Source: Compostimonas suwonensis
GTDB lineage: Bacteria > Actinomycetota > Actinomycetes > Actinomycetales > Microbacteriaceae
Direction: 5' to 3'
Assembly (NCBI RefSeq): GCF_002797855.1
Contig: NZ_PGFB01000003.1
Span: 434,001 to 498,000, forward strand
Length of the DNA stretch: 64,000 nucleotides
Each line of letters begins with the position of its first letter. Within the stretch, counting starts at the first letter, position 1. The notes under the pieces were generated by a model. The model did not search any database, was not told the DNA's origin, and saw only the letters and a list, made by a program, of their open reading frames with translations. Positions 16,833 to 25,778 of this stretch are shown piece by piece. The translations under genes and the position numbers were made by a program.

Positions 16833-16838
16833 TAACGT
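16833..16838 (+). promoter_or_regulatory. -10 box TAACGT, leaderless geometry
   Basis: TAACGT lies six bases before the GTG at 16845 of the isoprenyl transferase gene. Together with the minus-strand box at 16779-16784 it makes a compact divergent leaderless promoter pair. Confidence 0.55.
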
Positions 16839-16844
16839 AGGCCT

Positions 16845-17630
16845 GTGAGCAAGCGGCAAGTCCCCCTCGGGCGGGGTCTCCTGTATGAGCTCTACCAGAA
16901 GCGTTTGCGGCAGAGCCTCGCCCCCCAGACCCTGCCACACCATGTGGCCATGATCATCGACGGCAACCGGCGCTGGGCGCGCCAGCTCGGCTTCGAGACG
17001 GCAGCCCACGGCCATCGGGCCGGGGCCGCGAAGATGCGCGAGTTCCTCGAGTGGTGCGACGACCTGGGCATCTCGGTCGTGACGCTCTACCTGCTCTCGT
17101 CGGACAACCTCAGCAACCGGTCGAGCGAAGAGCTCGACGCCCTCATCGAGATCATCGCCGAGCTCGCGGAAGACCTCTCGCACTACCGCGACTGGCGCGT
17201 CAAGCACGTCGGCTCGGTCGAAGGGCTGCCCGTACCGCTCGTCGAGGCTCTCAAGGCCGCTGAGGCCCGTACAGCGGGCAACACGGGGCTGCACGTCAAC
17301 CTCGCGATCGGCTACGGCGGCCGCACCGAGATCGCGGATGCCGTGCGCAGCATCATCGCCGCCCACCACCTGCAGGGCGGCACGATCGAAGACCTCGCCG
17401 CCGTGCTGACCCCCGACCTCATCGGAGAGCACCTCTACACGGGCGGCCAGCCCGACCCCGACCTCGTGATCCGCACCTCGGGGGAGCAGCGGCTGAGCGA
17501 CTTCATGCTCTGGCAGAGCGCGCACAGCGAGTTCTACTTCATGGAGGCGCTCGGCCCCGATCTCCGCGAGGTTGACTTCCTCCGCGCGCTCAGGGACTAC
17601 TCGCGTCGCAACCGGCGCTTCGGCGGCTAG
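16845..17630 (+). CDS. uppS: Isoprenyl transferase (cis-prenyltransferase, UppS family)
   Basis: 261 residues. The catalytic loop MIIDGNRRWA carries Asp39. The later PDLVIRTSGEQRLSDFMLWQ and the SEFYF motif are diagnostic of cis-prenyltransferases, which condense isopentenyl diphosphate onto allylic primers. The position next to hemolysin III matches M. tuberculosis Rv1086, which makes the short E,Z-farnesyl diphosphate. Chain length is therefore uncertain, and this may be the short-chain enzyme rather than the undecaprenyl/decaprenyl synthase. GTG start with no ribosome site, consistent with a leaderless message. Confidence 0.92.
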   Translation: MSKRQVPLGRGLLYELYQKRLRQSLAPQTLPHHVAMIIDGNRRWARQLGFETAAHGHRAGAAKMREFLEWCDDLGISVVTLYLLSSDNLSNRSSEELDALIEIIAELAEDLSHYRDWRVKHVGSVEGLPVPLVEALKAAEARTAGNTGLHVNLAIGYGGRTEIADAVRSIIAAHHLQGGTIEDLAAVLTPDLIGEHLYTGGQPDPDLVIRTSGEQRLSDFMLWQSAHSEFYFMEALGPDLREVDFLRALRDYSRRNRRFGG

Positions 17631-17704
17631 CCACGCCCCCAGTCGCCACGCTCCCAGCTGCCCCGCCCCGCCCGCACCAGCTGCCCTGCCCGCCCGCACC
17701 CCAT

Positions 17705-17777
17705 ATGCAGGAGATCCGGGTGCCGGTTGCCCGATCGGCACCCGGATCCGCCCCCTTGACCGCGCGGGCTCCTGCAT
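17705..17777. terminator. Nested inverted repeat downstream of uppS
   Basis: Outer arms ATGCAGGAG (17705-17713) and CTCCTGCAT (17769-17777) enclose perfect inner arms ATCCGGGTGCCG (17714-17725) and CGGCACCCGGAT (17736-17747). It lies 75 bp after the uppS stop and 65 bp before the aminotransferase start. A terminator for uppS is likely; a regulatory site for the next gene is possible. Confidence 0.6.
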
Positions 17778-17842
17778 GTGGGAGGGTGCGAGTCGAGGAG
17801 GTGGTGGCGGCTCTGTCAGAATGAGCGCTGGGAAGGGAGACG

Positions 17843-18967
17843 ATGACCACCGTCGACGAGTTCGCGAGCCGGTTCAGCGATGAGCCGGGATACCTCGATT
17901 TCGGCCGCATCGGGCCCCTGGCGACATCCGTTCTCGATGAGATCCAGGTGCAGACCGAGCTTCTCGCCCGCGCCCGCTTCGGCAGCCTCGCGCACCTCGA
18001 GGAGCAGGACCAGCGCGTGCGCGACGCCGTCTCGGCCCTCACCGGCTTCCCCTCCGACCACGTCGTCTTCCAGCCGAACGCGAGCTCGGGGCTCATGCAC
18101 GCGATGTTCGGGCTCACCGGTGGGGTGCTCCTCTCCGCCGCCGAGTTCCCGAGTCTCACCTTCGCAGCCGTGCGCGCCTCGGAGCACCTCGGCGTCGTGA
18201 CGCCGCTGTGGCTCGAGACCGACCACGGCCGGGTCACCCCGGGCCAGATCCGCGACCAGATCACGCCCACGACCGCCGCGGTCGCCGTGAGCCTCGTGGA
18301 CTCGCGCACGGGCTACCTCGCCGACATCGAGGGCATCCGCCAGGTCATCGGCGATCGGCTGCTCATCGTCGACGCGATCCAGGGCTTCGGCGTCGTCGAC
18401 GCCCCTTACGAGGTCGCCGACGTCGTCGTCTCGGGCGGCCAGAAGTGGACGCGCGCGGGCTGGGGCACCGGGTTCATGGCCCTGAGCGACCGTGCTCTCG
18501 AGCAGCTCGACCCTGTGATCTCCGGATTCTCGGCGACGGATGTCGAGGGCACCCCCTTCGACGACGTGCCGCCGCCCTCGCACTCCGCCCGGGCGTTCTC
18601 CATCAGCAACCCCGACCGCGTCGCGCAGGCGCGGTTCGCCGCGGCGCTCGAGGAGATCCACAGCGTGGGCGTCGCCGACATCCAGGCCGACATCGCCGAG
18701 CGCGTGTCGCGGGTCATCGACCTCGCCGACGAGTTCGCCCTCACCGTCACCTCCTCGCGCGACGAGAGCGAGCGGGCCGGCCTCGTTGTGCTCGAACCGC
18801 CGACCGGGCAGCTGACGGTGCTCGCGGCATCCCTCTTCAACCACGGGATCACGGCGACGACCAGGACGTCCTCGGTGCGGCTGAGCGTGCACGTGTCGAC
18901 GGGACAGGACACCCTCGACATGCTCCAGGCGGCGCTGACCTCCTTCGCGACGGCCTCCAACTACTGA
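17843..18967 (+). CDS. Class V aminotransferase family protein (PLP-dependent)
   Basis: 374 residues. A fold type I PLP enzyme with the Schiff-base Lys201 in SGGQKWTRAGWG and the cofactor-binding Asp177 in LLIVDAIQG. An early acceptor loop QPNASSGLMHAMFGL stands where cysteine desulfurases have TSGGTE. No desulfurase Cys loop is visible, so aminotransferase or lyase chemistry is more likely than sulfur transfer. The substrate is unknown. A GGGAG lies upstream of the ATG at 17843. It appears to be a single-gene unit. Confidence 0.85.
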   Translation: MTTVDEFASRFSDEPGYLDFGRIGPLATSVLDEIQVQTELLARARFGSLAHLEEQDQRVRDAVSALTGFPSDHVVFQPNASSGLMHAMFGLTGGVLLSAAEFPSLTFAAVRASEHLGVVTPLWLETDHGRVTPGQIRDQITPTTAAVAVSLVDSRTGYLADIEGIRQVIGDRLLIVDAIQGFGVVDAPYEVADVVVSGGQKWTRAGWGTGFMALSDRALEQLDPVISGFSATDVEGTPFDDVPPPSHSARAFSISNPDRVAQARFAAALEEIHSVGVADIQADIAERVSRVIDLADEFALTVTSSRDESERAGLVVLEPPTGQLTVLAASLFNHGITATTRTSSVRLSVHVSTGQDTLDMLQAALTSFATASNY

Positions 18968-19027
18968 GCCCGGCGGGCTCGACCGCACCACCCGACGGCC
19001 CCCGGAATCCGCACGCCGGGCGCCCGT

Positions 19028-19059
19028 GTGAACGCCGTATAAATGTGCGTGTCGTTCAC
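19028..19059. promoter_or_regulatory. Inverted repeat spanning a TATAAA box upstream of phoH2
   Basis: GTGAACG (19028-19034) and CGTTCAC (19053-19059) flank an 18-nt centre containing TATAAA (19038-19043). The 235-bp gap after the aminotransferase gene otherwise shows nothing clear. The geometry of a -10-like box inside a dyad suggests a repressible promoter, but a terminator stem cannot be excluded. Confidence 0.4.
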
Positions 19060-19202
19060 GCGAGATTCGTTTCGTGTGCGTAGCGTCGTGCTCATCAGGT
19101 ATGGCGCCTGATCGAGACGGCCACGTAAGTTCGTTCTCGCATCGTATGTGGCCGGCTCGCCAAGAATCCGAGAGCGCAATGCGACTCGGGGTGGGAGTGG
19201 TT

Positions 19203-20603
19203 GTGGCCTCACTGCATATTCAACAGCCGGAGAAAACTCAACAGCCAGAACGTCGGCAGGGCGACGGAACCCGTTACGGGGAGTCGCAGCAGACGGCCGA
19301 CAGGATCGAACAGACCGAGCGTACCTACGTACTGGATACCTCGGTCTTGCTGTCCGACCCGAAGGCGATGTTCCGGTTCGCTGAGCACGCCGTCGTACTG
19401 CCCGTCGTCGTCGTGAGCGAGCTCGAGTCGAAACGCAACGACCCGGAGATCGGATACTTCGCCCGGCAGGCGCTCCGCAACCTCGACGAGCTGCGCATCC
19501 AGCACGAACGCCTCGACTTCCCGATCCCGGTGGGGGAGGGCGGTTCGCTGCGGGTCGAGCTCAACCACTCCAACATGTCGGTTCTGCCCTCGGGCCTGCA
19601 GCTCGGCGACAACGACTCGCGCATCCTCGCCGTCGCCCAGAACCTCGCCAACGACGGGCTCGCGGTCACGGTCGTGTCGAAAGACCTGCCGTTGCGGGTC
19701 AAGGCCGCCTCGATCGGCCTCGCCGCCGAGGAGTACCGCGCCGAGCTCGCCGTCGACTCCGGCTGGACCGGGATGGGCGACATCACGCTCGGCTCCGGTG
19801 ACATGGCCGACCTCTACGAGCACGAGACCATGGAGTCGGCGCTCGTCGAGGACATGCCCGTCAACACGGGTCTCGTCATCCACTCGGATCGCGGCTCGGC
19901 CCTCGGCCGGGTCACGGGAAAACGCGAGTTCAAGCTCGTGCGCGGCGATCGCGACGTCTTCGGGCTGCACGGACGTTCGGCGGAGCAGCGCCTCGCCATC
20001 GACCTCCTGCTCGATCCGGAGATCGGCATCCTGTCGCTGGGGGGTCGAGCTGGTACGGGGAAGTCCGCTCTGGCCCTGTGCGCGGGGCTCGAGGCCGTGC
20101 TCGAACGCCAGCAGCACAAGAAGATCATGGTCTTCCGCCCGCTCTACGCGGTCGGCGGCCAGGAGCTCGGCTACCTTCCCGGCGATCAGGCGGAGAAGAT
20201 GAACCCGTGGGCACAGGCGGTGTTCGACACGCTCGGGGCCATCGTCTCCGACAACGTGCTCGAGGAGGTGCTCGACCGCGGCATCCTCGAGGTGCTGCCG
20301 CTCACGCACATCCGCGGCCGGTCGCTGCACGACGCCTTCGTGATCGTCGACGAGGCGCAGTCGCTCGAGCGCAACGTGCTGCTGACGGTGCTCAGCAGGG
20401 TCGGCCAGAACTCCCGCGTTGTGCTCACCCACGACGTCGCCCAGCGCGACAACCTGCGGGTCGGCCGGCACGACGGGGTCGCCTCGGTGATCGAGACGCT
20501 CAAGGGGCACCCGCTCTTCGGGCACATCACCCTCACCCGCTCGGAGCGCTCGGCGATCGCCGCCCTCGTGACCGAGATGCTCGAGTCGAACGAGGTCGCC
20601 TGA
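19203..20603 (+). CDS. phoH2: PIN-PhoH fusion protein (PhoH2)
   Basis: About 466 residues from the GTG at 19203, chosen for GGGAG at 19193-19197. An ATG at 19179 would add eight residues. An N-terminal PIN-type RNase domain begins [11 protein letters not shown] with the first acidic residue at about Asp45 and further acids in [12 protein letters not shown]-terminal PhoH ATPase domain follows, with Walker [11 protein letters not shown] at about 280-289 and Walker B VIVDEAQS at about 380-387. PhoH2 proteins are ATP-dependent RNA helicase/ribonucleases, in mycobacteria linked to toxin-antitoxin-like biology. No antitoxin-like gene is visible immediately upstream. Confidence 0.92.
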   Translation: MASLHIQQPEKTQQPERRQGDGTRYGESQQTADRIEQTERTYVLDTSVLLSDPKAMFRFAEHAVVLPVVVVSELESKRNDPEIGYFARQALRNLDELRIQHERLDFPIPVGEGGSLRVELNHSNMSVLPSGLQLGDNDSRILAVAQNLANDGLAVTVVSKDLPLRVKAASIGLAAEEYRAELAVDSGWTGMGDITLGSGDMADLYEHETMESALVEDMPVNTGLVIHSDRGSALGRVTGKREFKLVRGDRDVFGLHGRSAEQRLAIDLLLDPEIGILSLGGRAGTGKSALALCAGLEAVLERQQHKKIMVFRPLYAVGGQELGYLPGDQAEKMNPWAQAVFDTLGAIVSDNVLEEVLDRGILEVLPLTHIRGRSLHDAFVIVDEAQSLERNVLLTVLSRVGQNSRVVLTHDVAQRDNLRVGRHDGVASVIETLKGHPLFGHITLTRSERSAIAALVTEMLESNEVA

Positions 20604-20634
20604 CAGCCTGATCGGATCGCTCCGGCATGGCTCC

Positions 20635-20724
20635 GTGACGGCAACTCTGGCTGCAGCGCCGTATCGACCGCTGAATCCCGGCGTGTCGGATGACGCGGTG
20701 CTCTGCGGCATGAGTTGCCGTCAC
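20635..20724. repeat. Inverted repeat with 64-nt centre after phoH2
   Basis: GTGACGGCAACTC (20635-20647) and GAGTTGCCGTCAC (20712-20724) are perfect 13-bp arms. The centre pairs only partly. It lies between two same-strand genes and may terminate the phoH2 transcript. Confidence 0.6.
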
Positions 20725-20786
20725 TCGCCTGTGCGTTCGCGCGTCCAGCCTGTGGACAGCGTGCGCGAGCGATCGCGCGCGCTGTC

Positions 20787-20792
20787 TAGGCT
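20787..20792 (+). promoter_or_regulatory. -10 box TAGGCT, leaderless geometry
   Basis: TAGGCT is six bases upstream of the ATG at 20799 of the A24 peptidase gene. Confidence 0.6.
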
Positions 20793-20798
20793 GCGGGG

Positions 20799-21353
20799 AT
20801 GTCACGTCGAGACCCCTGGCGGATCGCCCTCTTCTCGGGGCTCGCCGTAGCTCTCGCGGCTCTCGCGGTCGCCGCCGTGGGAGTCGCCCCGGCCCTGCCC
20901 CCGCTCCTCTACCTCGCGGCGGTCACGCCGGAACTGTGGCGCGTCGACGTGGCCCGGCACCGGCTGCCCAACGCACTCGTGCTGCCGGGCTATCCGGTCG
21001 TCGTCACGGGCCTCGTCTGGCAGGGCGTGCAGGATGCCGCGGCCCTTCCGCTCGCGCTCGCCTGCACCCTGGGCTACCCGCTGTTCCTGCTGCTGCTCCA
21101 CGCGGGCGGCGGCATGGGCATGGGCGACGTCAAGCTCGGCCTGCTGATCGGCGGCGCGCTCGGGCTCGTGGGGGTCGGCGCGACGGTCGTGGGCGTGGTG
21201 CTCGCGTTCCTCGGGGGAGGGGTGGTCGCGGCATCCGCTCTCGTGCTCGCGCGCCGCAGACGGTCACCGGCGGCGCGGATGCCGTTCGGGCCCTTTATGC
21301 TCGCCGGCGCCTGGCTCGCACCGGCGCTCGACGGTCTTGTTCTTGTGCCCTGA
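20799..21353 (+). CDS. A24 family prepilin peptidase (catalytic domain only)
   Basis: 184 residues with about six membrane helices. The aspartic protease pair is Asp50 in LWRVDVARHRLPN and Asp110 in the hallmark GMGDVKL. The N-terminal methyltransferase domain of classical PilD is absent. Such short enzymes process type IV-like (Flp/Tad or com) prepilins at the membrane, and no pilus genes lie nearby. The gene has its own predicted leaderless promoter and ends 6 bp before a long inverted repeat. Confidence 0.88.
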   Translation: MSRRDPWRIALFSGLAVALAALAVAAVGVAPALPPLLYLAAVTPELWRVDVARHRLPNALVLPGYPVVVTGLVWQGVQDAAALPLALACTLGYPLFLLLLHAGGGMGMGDVKLGLLIGGALGLVGVGATVVGVVLAFLGGGVVAASALVLARRRRSPAARMPFGPFMLAGAWLAPALDGLVLVP

Positions 21354-21359
21354 GAAACA

Positions 21360-21427
21360 CCGAGCGCGGGTTTGTTGCCGAACGACGAGCGCCGGTGTGG
21401 CGCGCTCGGCAACAAACCCGCGCTCGG
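21360..21427. repeat. Long inverted repeat (22-bp perfect arms) between A24 gene and fumC
   Basis: Arms 21360-21381 and 21406-21427 are exact reverse complements, beginning CCGAGCGCGGGTTTGTTG. The 24-nt centre contains smaller complementary GAGCGCC/GGCGCGCTC segments. It lies between convergent stops, 6 bp after one and 15 bp before the other. It probably acts as a bidirectional terminator, and it belongs to the set of long palindromes in this window. Confidence 0.85.
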
Positions 21428-21442
21428 CGCGTCGTGGGGATG

Positions 21443-22852
21443 TCAGCCCTGGGGCGGGCGGGTCATCGAGAGCACGTCGAGCGCGGAGTCGAGCAGCTCG
21501 AGGCTGACCTCGCCGCGCTCCACGAAACCGAGGTCGATGACCGCCTCGCGGATCGTGATGCTCCGCGACACGGCGTGCTTGGCGACCTTCGCGGCCGCCT
21601 CGTAGCCGATGACCCGGTTGAGCGGCGTGACGATCGAGGGGGAGGACTCGGCGAGGGCGCGTGCGCGTTCCAGGTTCGCCTCGAGGCCGTCGATCGTCTT
21701 GTCGGCGAGCACGCGGGAGGCCTGGCTGAGCAGGCGGATCGACTCGAGCAGGGCGGTGCCCATGACCGGGATCGCGACGTTGAGCTCGAAGGAGCCCGAG
21801 GCGCCCGACCAGGCGATCGTCGCGTCGTTGCCGATGACCCGCGAGGCGACCTGCAGCACCGCCTCGGGGATGACCGGGTTGACCTTGCCGGGCATGATCG
21901 AGGAGCCGGGCTGGAGGTCGGGGATGTGCAGCTCGCCGAGACCCGTGTTGGGCCCGGAGCCCATCCAGCGCAGGTCGTTGCTGATCTTGGTGAGGCTCAC
22001 GGCGAGCACACGCAGCGCGCCGGATGCCTCGACGAGGGCGTCGCGCGCGCCCTGCGCCTCGAAGTGGTCGCGGGCCTCGGTGATCGGCAGCTCGGTCTCG
22101 AGCGTGAGCAGCTCGATGACGAGCTGGGGGAATCCCGCGGGGGTGTTGATGCCGGTTCCGACGGCCGTGCCGCCGAGCGGCACCTCGGCGACGCGGTTGA
22201 TCGTGCTCCGCACACGTTCGATTCCGTAGCGCACCTGGGCCGCGTAGCCGCCGAACTCCTGCCCGAGGGTCACGGGGGTCGCATCCATGAGGTGGGTGCG
22301 GCCGGCCTTGACCGCTCCGGCCCACAGCTCGGCCTTCGCCTCGAGGGCGACGGCGAGATGGTCGAGCGAGGGGATGAGGTTGTCGATGAGCGCGCTCGTG
22401 ACCGCGATGTGAACGGATGTCGGGAAGACGTCGTTCGACGACTGCGAGGCGTTCACATGGTCGTTGGGGTGCACGGGGCGGCCGAGGCTGCGGCTCGCGA
22501 GGGTGGCGAGCACCTCGTTCATGTTCATGTTCGAGGAGGTTCCGCTGCCGGTCTGGTAGACGTCGATGGGGAACTCGCTGTCGAGCGCGCCCGTGATGAC
22601 CTCGTCGGCGGCCTGGGCGATGGCGGCCGCGACGTCGTCGTCGAGCACGCCGAGCCGGGCGTTGGCCAGCGCGGCCGACTTCTTGATGCGTGCGAGCGCC
22701 GCGATCTGGGCCGACTCCAGAACGGAGCCGGAGATCGGGAAGTTCTCGACGGCTCGCTGGGTCTGTGCGCCGTAGAGGGCGTCTTTCGGCACCCTCACCT
22801 CGCCCATCGTGTCGTGTTCGATCCGGTACTCGGGGTTCGAGTTCTCCACCAC
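21443..22852 (-). CDS. fumC: Class II fumarate hydratase
   Basis: 469 residues. Hallmarks of the fumarase/aspartase superfamily are [13 protein letters not shown], the [13 protein letters not shown] segment, and the catalytic signature [12 protein letters not shown] near the C-terminal third. The [14 protein letters not shown] motif separates fumarase from aspartase. It interconverts fumarate and malate in the TCA cycle, is oxygen-stable and is cytosolic. GTG start at 22852 with AAGGA about 12 nt upstream. The four genes upstream on this strand (carbonic anhydrase to xseA) may be read into it, with a 109-bp gap. Confidence 0.96.
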   Translation of the reverse strand: MVENSNPEYRIEHDTMGEVRVPKDALYGAQTQRAVENFPISGSVLESAQIAALARIKKSAALANARLGVLDDDVAAAIAQAADEVITGALDSEFPIDVYQTGSGTSSNMNMNEVLATLASRSLGRPVHPNDHVNASQSSNDVFPTSVHIAVTSALIDNLIPSLDHLAVALEAKAELWAGAVKAGRTHLMDATPVTLGQEFGGYAAQVRYGIERVRSTINRVAEVPLGGTAVGTGINTPAGFPQLVIELLTLETELPITEARDHFEAQGARDALVEASGALRVLAVSLTKISNDLRWMGSGPNTGLGELHIPDLQPGSSIMPGKVNPVIPEAVLQVASRVIGNDATIAWSGASGSFELNVAIPVMGTALLESIRLLSQASRVLADKTIDGLEANLERARALAESSPSIVTPLNRVIGYEAAAKVAKHAVSRSITIREAVIDLGFVERGEVSLELLDSALDVLSMTRPPQG

Positions 22853-22961
22853 TGTGTGACTGTCCTTAAGGCTGGTTGGGGCGATTCGTTGGTGTTGCGT
22901 TGATTATTCGGTGTCGAGGCGGTTGATCCGGTGTTCGTGCTTCTTCGGCGACCCGCGGGTC

Positions 22962-23609
22962 TCAGACGTTTCCGACGACGATGTCGGGCACGGCACGGCC
23001 CTCGAGAAGCCGATAGTTCGCACCGACGATAGCCAGGGTACCTTCTGCGATGGCGCTCGTGATCATCTCGGAGCTTTCCAGGAGCTCGGCGACCGTGTCG
23101 CGCAGATGCTCCCGGCCGACCTCGGAGGCATCGACCGTCGCGGGGTCGATCACGCCGTCCACGGGCGTCTTGACCCGGCGCACGGCGGGAACGATCCTCT
23201 GGATGAGGTTGTCGATGTGCGGGGGCAGCGGCGCGGCATCCGCCCCCTGCGAGTCGATCGCGGCCCGGACGGCACCGCATTCGTCGTGGCCGAGCACGAT
23301 GATGAGCGAGACGCCCAGAACGCCCACGGCGTATTCGAGCGAGCCGATGACCGACTCCGAGATGACCTGGCCGGCGTTGCGCACGACGAAGAGGTCGCCG
23401 AGACCCTTGTCGAAGATGATCTCGGCGGCCAGGCGGGAGTCGCTGCAGCCGAAGAGGGCGGCGAGAGGCGCCTGGGCGGTGGCGAGCTCGTGGCGGCGTT
23501 CGACGTCTTGCCGAGGATGCTGCGGCGCGCCCACGATGAATCGCTCGTTGCCGCTCAGCATCTCCTGCCACACGTGCTCCGGGGTGCGGTCGTCGTTCAT
23601 CGTGCTCAT
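22962..23609 (-). CDS. Beta-class carbonic anhydrase
   Basis: 215 residues. Zinc ligands are Cys55 with the Asp57/Arg59 dyad (CSDSR), His108 and Cys111 (GHDECGAV). HEYAVG-like and ANYRL segments support the beta class. It hydrates carbon dioxide to bicarbonate. The ATG at 23609 overlaps the stop of the DUF4245 gene (ATGA), so this start is favoured over the internal ATG at 23600. It is the last of four overlapping or adjacent genes beginning with xseA. Confidence 0.93.
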   Translation of the reverse strand: MSTMNDDRTPEHVWQEMLSGNERFIVGAPQHPRQDVERRHELATAQAPLAALFGCSDSRLAAEIIFDKGLGDLFVVRNAGQVISESVIGSLEYAVGVLGVSLIIVLGHDECGAVRAAIDSQGADAAPLPPHIDNLIQRIVPAVRRVKTPVDGVIDPATVDASEVGREHLRDTVAELLESSEMITSAIAEGTLAIVGANYRLLEGRAVPDIVVGNV

Positions 23610-24247
23610 CTCTGCTGGTCGAGCTGCGCGGACACGGCGCTCGCGAGCGTCTCGAACTCGGCGTCGCCGGCGGTGCCGAAGAGCACGATCGTGTCTGCGC
23701 CCGTCTGCGTCACGAGCGCGTATTCGACGTTGCCGACGTCGTCGGAGCCTCGGTTGTCGTAGACATCCCACTGGCGGCCGTCGATGGTGGTCGTGGCGCT
23801 CGGCAGGGTGCCCGCCACCTGCTCGTCGAGCCAGGTGGGGTTGGTGTCGAAGCCCTGAGTGAGGCCAACGAACTCGTCTTTCGGGGTGATGAAGCCGATG
23901 TACCAGTACTCGATGCCGTCGGCACCGCCCGTGCGCACCTCGGCGGCGTTCGCGCTCCAGCCGCCGGGCAGCTCGGGGCTCAGCGCGGTCTCGTCGACCG
24001 TGCGCTGGGCGTCGACGGCGACGGCCGCGTAGTCGACGGAGCGGTCGATCGGGTTGTCGTTGCGCGGCACGAGCAGCACGATGACGATTGCCAGGCCCAC
24101 GGTGGCGAGAAGGGAGGCGACGAGGTTGTTGAGAGTCTGCCGGTTGCGGTGGTTGCGCGAGTTCTCGGCCTTGCGTGCCGCCGTCTCCTCCGGCGTCTCG
24201 GGGCGCCCGAGCTCCGCGACGATGCGCGGTGGCTTCGTGGGGCTCAT
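23606..24247 (-). CDS. DUF4245 domain-containing membrane-anchored protein
   Basis: 213 residues. A charged cytosolic start (residues 1-40) precedes one transmembrane helix (about 45-63) and an extracytoplasmic domain with W-x-x-N-x-A-E-V, [10 protein letters not shown] and a terminal [15 protein letters not shown]. This fits DUF4245, which has unknown function. It is coupled on both sides by 4-bp overlaps, to xseB upstream and to the carbonic anhydrase downstream. M. tuberculosis Rv1100, from memory a DUF4245 gene, also lies near fumarase and glpX. Confidence 0.82.
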   Translation of the reverse strand: MSPTKPPRIVAELGRPETPEETAARKAENSRNHRNRQTLNNLVASLLATVGLAIVIVLLVPRNDNPIDRSVDYAAVAVDAQRTVDETALSPELPGGWSANAAEVRTGGADGIEYWYIGFITPKDEFVGLTQGFDTNPTWLDEQVAGTLPSATTTIDGRQWDVYDNRGSDDVGNVEYALVTQTGADTIVLFGTAGDAEFETLASAVSAQLDQQR

Positions 24248-24480
24248 GGGCGGTCGGCGGAGGGCTGGGCGGCGCGGGCTGCGTCGAGGCGCGCCTTCGC
24301 ACCGATGAGCCATTCCTCGCACCGCCGGGCGAGGGCCTCCCCGCGCTCCCAGAGGGCGAGGGACTCTTCGAGAGTCGACGAGCCCTGCTCGAGCTCGTTC
24401 ACGACGCGAACGAGCTCATCGCGGGCCTGCTCGTAGCTGAGCGCCGCTATGTCGTCGGTGGTCGGGGGCATGGCATCCAT
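24244..24480 (-). CDS. xseB: Exodeoxyribonuclease VII small subunit
   Basis: 78 residues from the ATG at 24480; an ATG at 24471 would give 75. The helical hairpin holds the family signature [29 protein letters not shown]. Several copies of XseB coat one XseA to form exonuclease VII, which degrades single-stranded DNA from both ends. It starts 1 bp after xseA, and its stop overlaps the DUF4245 start. Confidence 0.95.
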   Translation of the reverse strand: MDAMPPTTDDIAALSYEQARDELVRVVNELEQGSSTLEESLALWERGEALARRCEEWLIGAKARLDAARAAQPSADRP

Positions 24481-24481
24481 T

Positions 24482-25723
24482 CTATTTGCTCTGCCCGCCG
24501 TCGTGCGGGTCTGCGACCGGGCCTGTGGATGTCGCGCGAATCGAGCCCTCGGCGAGGGTGAGCAGCAGCTCGGTCGCCGCCGGCGCCTGGCCTGCCGCCC
24601 GCAGGACCGAGCCCGAGGGCAGCTGGGCGATCGCGTAGCCGCGGTCGAGGGTGCGCTGCGGGGAGAGCGCGCGCACGTGGGCCCGCAGCTCGGCGACCTG
24701 GTTCTCGGCGCGCTCGAGCATCCGGCCCGTGAGCTCGACGCCCCGGGCGACGTAGCGCGTGAGATCCTCGGCGCGTGAGTCGACGATCCAGCTCGTGGTC
24801 GCGAGGGCGGGGCGTGACCGCAGCTGCTCGACCCGGTCGATCTCGTTCGCGAGAAAGGAGGTGAGCCGCATGCCGAGGCGCGCCCGGGACTGCTGCACGC
24901 GAGAGAGCTCCTCGGAGACGTCGGGCACCACGCGCTTCGCGGCGTCCGTCGGTGTGGAGGCCCGCAGGTCGGCGACCTCGTCGAGCAGCGGCCGGTCGGC
25001 CTCGTGCCCGATCGCGCTCACGAGCGGCGTGCGGCAGGCCGCGGCGGCGCGCACGAGCGACTCGTCGCTGAAGCCGAGGAGGTTCTGGAAGTCGCCGCCG
25101 CCGCGCGCCACGATGATGACGTCGACCTCGGGGTCGGCGTCGAGCTCGTGGATGGCCGCCGTCACCTCGCTCACGACCCTCTCGCCCTGCACGGCGGCGT
25201 GGATGACACGGAACTCCACGGCGGGCCAGCGCAGCTGGGCGTTGCGCAGCACGTCTTTCTCGGCGTCGCTGTCTTTGCCCGTGATGAGGCCGATGCGCTG
25301 GGGCAGGAAGGGGAGGGGCTTCTTGCGGGCCGGGTCGAAGAGCCCCTCGCTCGCGAGGAGGGCGCGCAGCCGCTCGAGCCGCTCGAGCAGATCGCCGAGC
25401 CCCACGTGGCGCATCTCGAAGACCTGCATCGTGAGCGTGCCGCCCTTGACCCAGTAGTTGGGCTTCACGAGCGCGATGACGCGGTCGCCCTGCTTGAGGT
25501 CGTCGGGGATCTTGCCCCGCACCGACGACCAGATGGTGAACGAGACCGTCGCGTCGGCCGTGAGATCTTTGAGCTTGCCGTAGACGTTGCCGCCGCTCAC
25601 ACCCCACTGGGTGATCTCGCCCTCGATCCAGGCCGTGCCGAGACGGTCGATGTAGCCCTTGATCTTGGCGGAGAGCAGCCCGACTGACCACGGGGCGTCG
25701 AAGGTCGGCGCGTCATCCGTCAC
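24482..25723 (-). CDS. xseA: Exodeoxyribonuclease VII large subunit
   Basis: 413 residues from the GTG at 25723, chosen because GGGAG precedes it and the OB-fold start ([18 protein letters not shown]) follows at once. Domains are an N-terminal OB fold (about 15-110), then the catalytic core with [15 protein letters not shown] and the [19 protein letters not shown] motif, and a long coiled coil. The [15 protein letters not shown] segment lies at the C-terminus. It is divergent from ispH with 55 bp between the starts. Confidence 0.95.
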   Translation of the reverse strand: MTDDAPTFDAPWSVGLLSAKIKGYIDRLGTAWIEGEITQWGVSGGNVYGKLKDLTADATVSFTIWSSVRGKIPDDLKQGDRVIALVKPNYWVKGGTLTMQVFEMRHVGLGDLLERLERLRALLASEGLFDPARKKPLPFLPQRIGLITGKDSDAEKDVLRNAQLRWPAVEFRVIHAAVQGERVVSEVTAAIHELDADPEVDVIIVARGGGDFQNLLGFSDESLVRAAAACRTPLVSAIGHEADRPLLDEVADLRASTPTDAAKRVVPDVSEELSRVQQSRARLGMRLTSFLANEIDRVEQLRSRPALATTSWIVDSRAEDLTRYVARGVELTGRMLERAENQVAELRAHVRALSPQRTLDRGYAIAQLPSGSVLRAAGQAPAATELLLTLAEGSIRATSTGPVADPHDGGQSK

Positions 25724-25766
25724 GTGGTGCTCCCATCGGGTCAGTGAGTGCTCAGCGCACGCGCCG

Positions 25767-25772
25767 TAGAAT
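25767..25772 (+). promoter_or_regulatory. -10 box TAGAAT, leaderless geometry (ispH)
   Basis: TAGAAT is six bases before the GTG at 25779. It is the closest match to TATAAT among the leaderless candidates. Confidence 0.65.
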
Positions 25773-25778
25773 TGCTCT

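Noticed and set aside
17843-18967. Second cysteine desulfurase
   Set aside because: The class V fold and PLP Lys are present, but the TSGGTE loop and the catalytic Cys loop are not.
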